This document shows positions 63,921 to 64,000 of a stretch of 64,000 nucleotides of DNA, in pieces. The stretch is from Alphaproteobacteria bacterium. Lineage in GTDB: Bacteria; Pseudomonadota; Alphaproteobacteria; UBA1280; UBA6503. Made by a program: the position numbers and the translations under genes. The stretch is from assembly GCA_021774615.1 (NCBI GenBank), contig JAJFIW010000023.1, positions 62,001-126,000 of the forward strand, written 5' to 3'. How positions within the stretch are numbered: position 1 is the stretch's first letter; each line of letters opens with the position of its first letter. The notes under the pieces are model-generated. The model saw only the letters and a list, made by a program, of their open reading frames with translations. It did no database searches and was not told the DNA's origin.

Positions 63921-64000
63921 TTAATGCGCTAATAAATCAATCATGGCATTACGAGCGTCATGCGCCGTAATACCAAACTTTTCGTATAATTCTGTTGCCG
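63921..64000 (-). CDS. tkt: Transketolase, C-terminal end only
   Basis: The reverse strand from the window edge encodes ATELYEKFGITAHDARNAMI followed by DLLAH and a TAA stop at 63921-63923. The YEKFGIT element is the typical end of transketolase, and tkt-gap-pgk is a common order in alphaproteobacteria. Most of the gene lies outside the window. Confidence 0.85.
   Translation of the reverse strand, partial: ATELYEKFGITAHDARNAMIDLLAH

Overview
The window is a gene-dense chromosomal segment of an AT-rich alphaproteobacterium. Evidence for the class: the remnant dusB - ntrC-like - ntrY - ntrX - trkA - hfq - hflX string; bamE divergent from a ubiquinol-cytochrome-c chaperone gene followed by DUF177, rpmF and fabH; a tkt-gap-pgk cluster; a short ParE-type topoisomerase IV B subunit; an adrenodoxin-type ferredoxin; and a CIRCE-controlled groESL. 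I cannot name the genus. I saw no rRNA, tRNA, CRISPR array, insertion sequence or prophage, and no gene-free stretch longer than about 270 bases.

Layout. 1-1.1 kb: the N-terminal part of an exported protein cut by the window edge, then upp. 1.3-6.6 kb: a pyruvate dehydrogenase operon (pdhA, pdhB, pdhC, a LOG-family gene, lpdA, a possible 27-residue membrane peptide). 6.7-9.1 kb: a small membrane protein, a LysE-type exporter and two paralogous lipoproteins. 9.2-15.3 kb: lipA, convergent with a five-gene operon read leftwards (pncC/cinA-C, a secreted coiled-coil protein, three tandem MFS transporters, every junction a 4-base overlap). 15.4-29.2 kb: a HemX/CcsA-like protein, dusB, a degenerate NtrC-like protein, resB, a DUF4390-like protein, ntrY, ntrX, trkA, trkH, a HAD phosphatase, hfq and hflX. 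29.3-33.3 kb: a patatin-like lipase divergent from groES-groEL, then a gene of unknown function. 33.4-44.3 kb: srkA, an OspF/SpvC-like protein, a PAS-GGDEF-EAL protein, a DUF2909 protein, a periplasmic protein, ferredoxin, a GH3-like protein, parE and an acyl-CoA thioesterase. 44.4-51.0 kb: pgsA, glnA, a DUF465 protein, two unknowns, rpiB, glyA, nrdR and nusB. 51.1-56.0 kb: three tandem pilin-like proteins, bamE, the cytochrome-bc1 chaperone, DUF177, rpmF and fabH. 56.1-64 kb: rplM, rpsI, an unknown, a coiled-coil membrane protein with bactofilin, gamma-carbonic anhydrase, class I fba, a cation-efflux protein, and pgk, gap and the end of tkt.

How the parts relate. Central carbon metabolism (PDH; tkt-gap-pgk plus fba) and lipoylation (lipA serving PdhC) are aerobic core functions. 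The nitrogen-control region is the most unusual part. ntrB is absent, the NtrC-like protein has lost its receiver domain, the GAFTGA loop and the Walker B acids, and NtrX also lacks GAFTGA. Yet a near-consensus sigma-54 promoter precedes glnA. Other points worth following are the three pilin-like proteins with a conserved but atypical N-terminus, a GH3-fold protein with an eroded nucleotide-binding motif preceded by four consecutive hairpins, a long folded inverted repeat between two convergent genes with a shorter relative 9 kb away, and an OspF/SpvC-like protein lacking key lyase residues.
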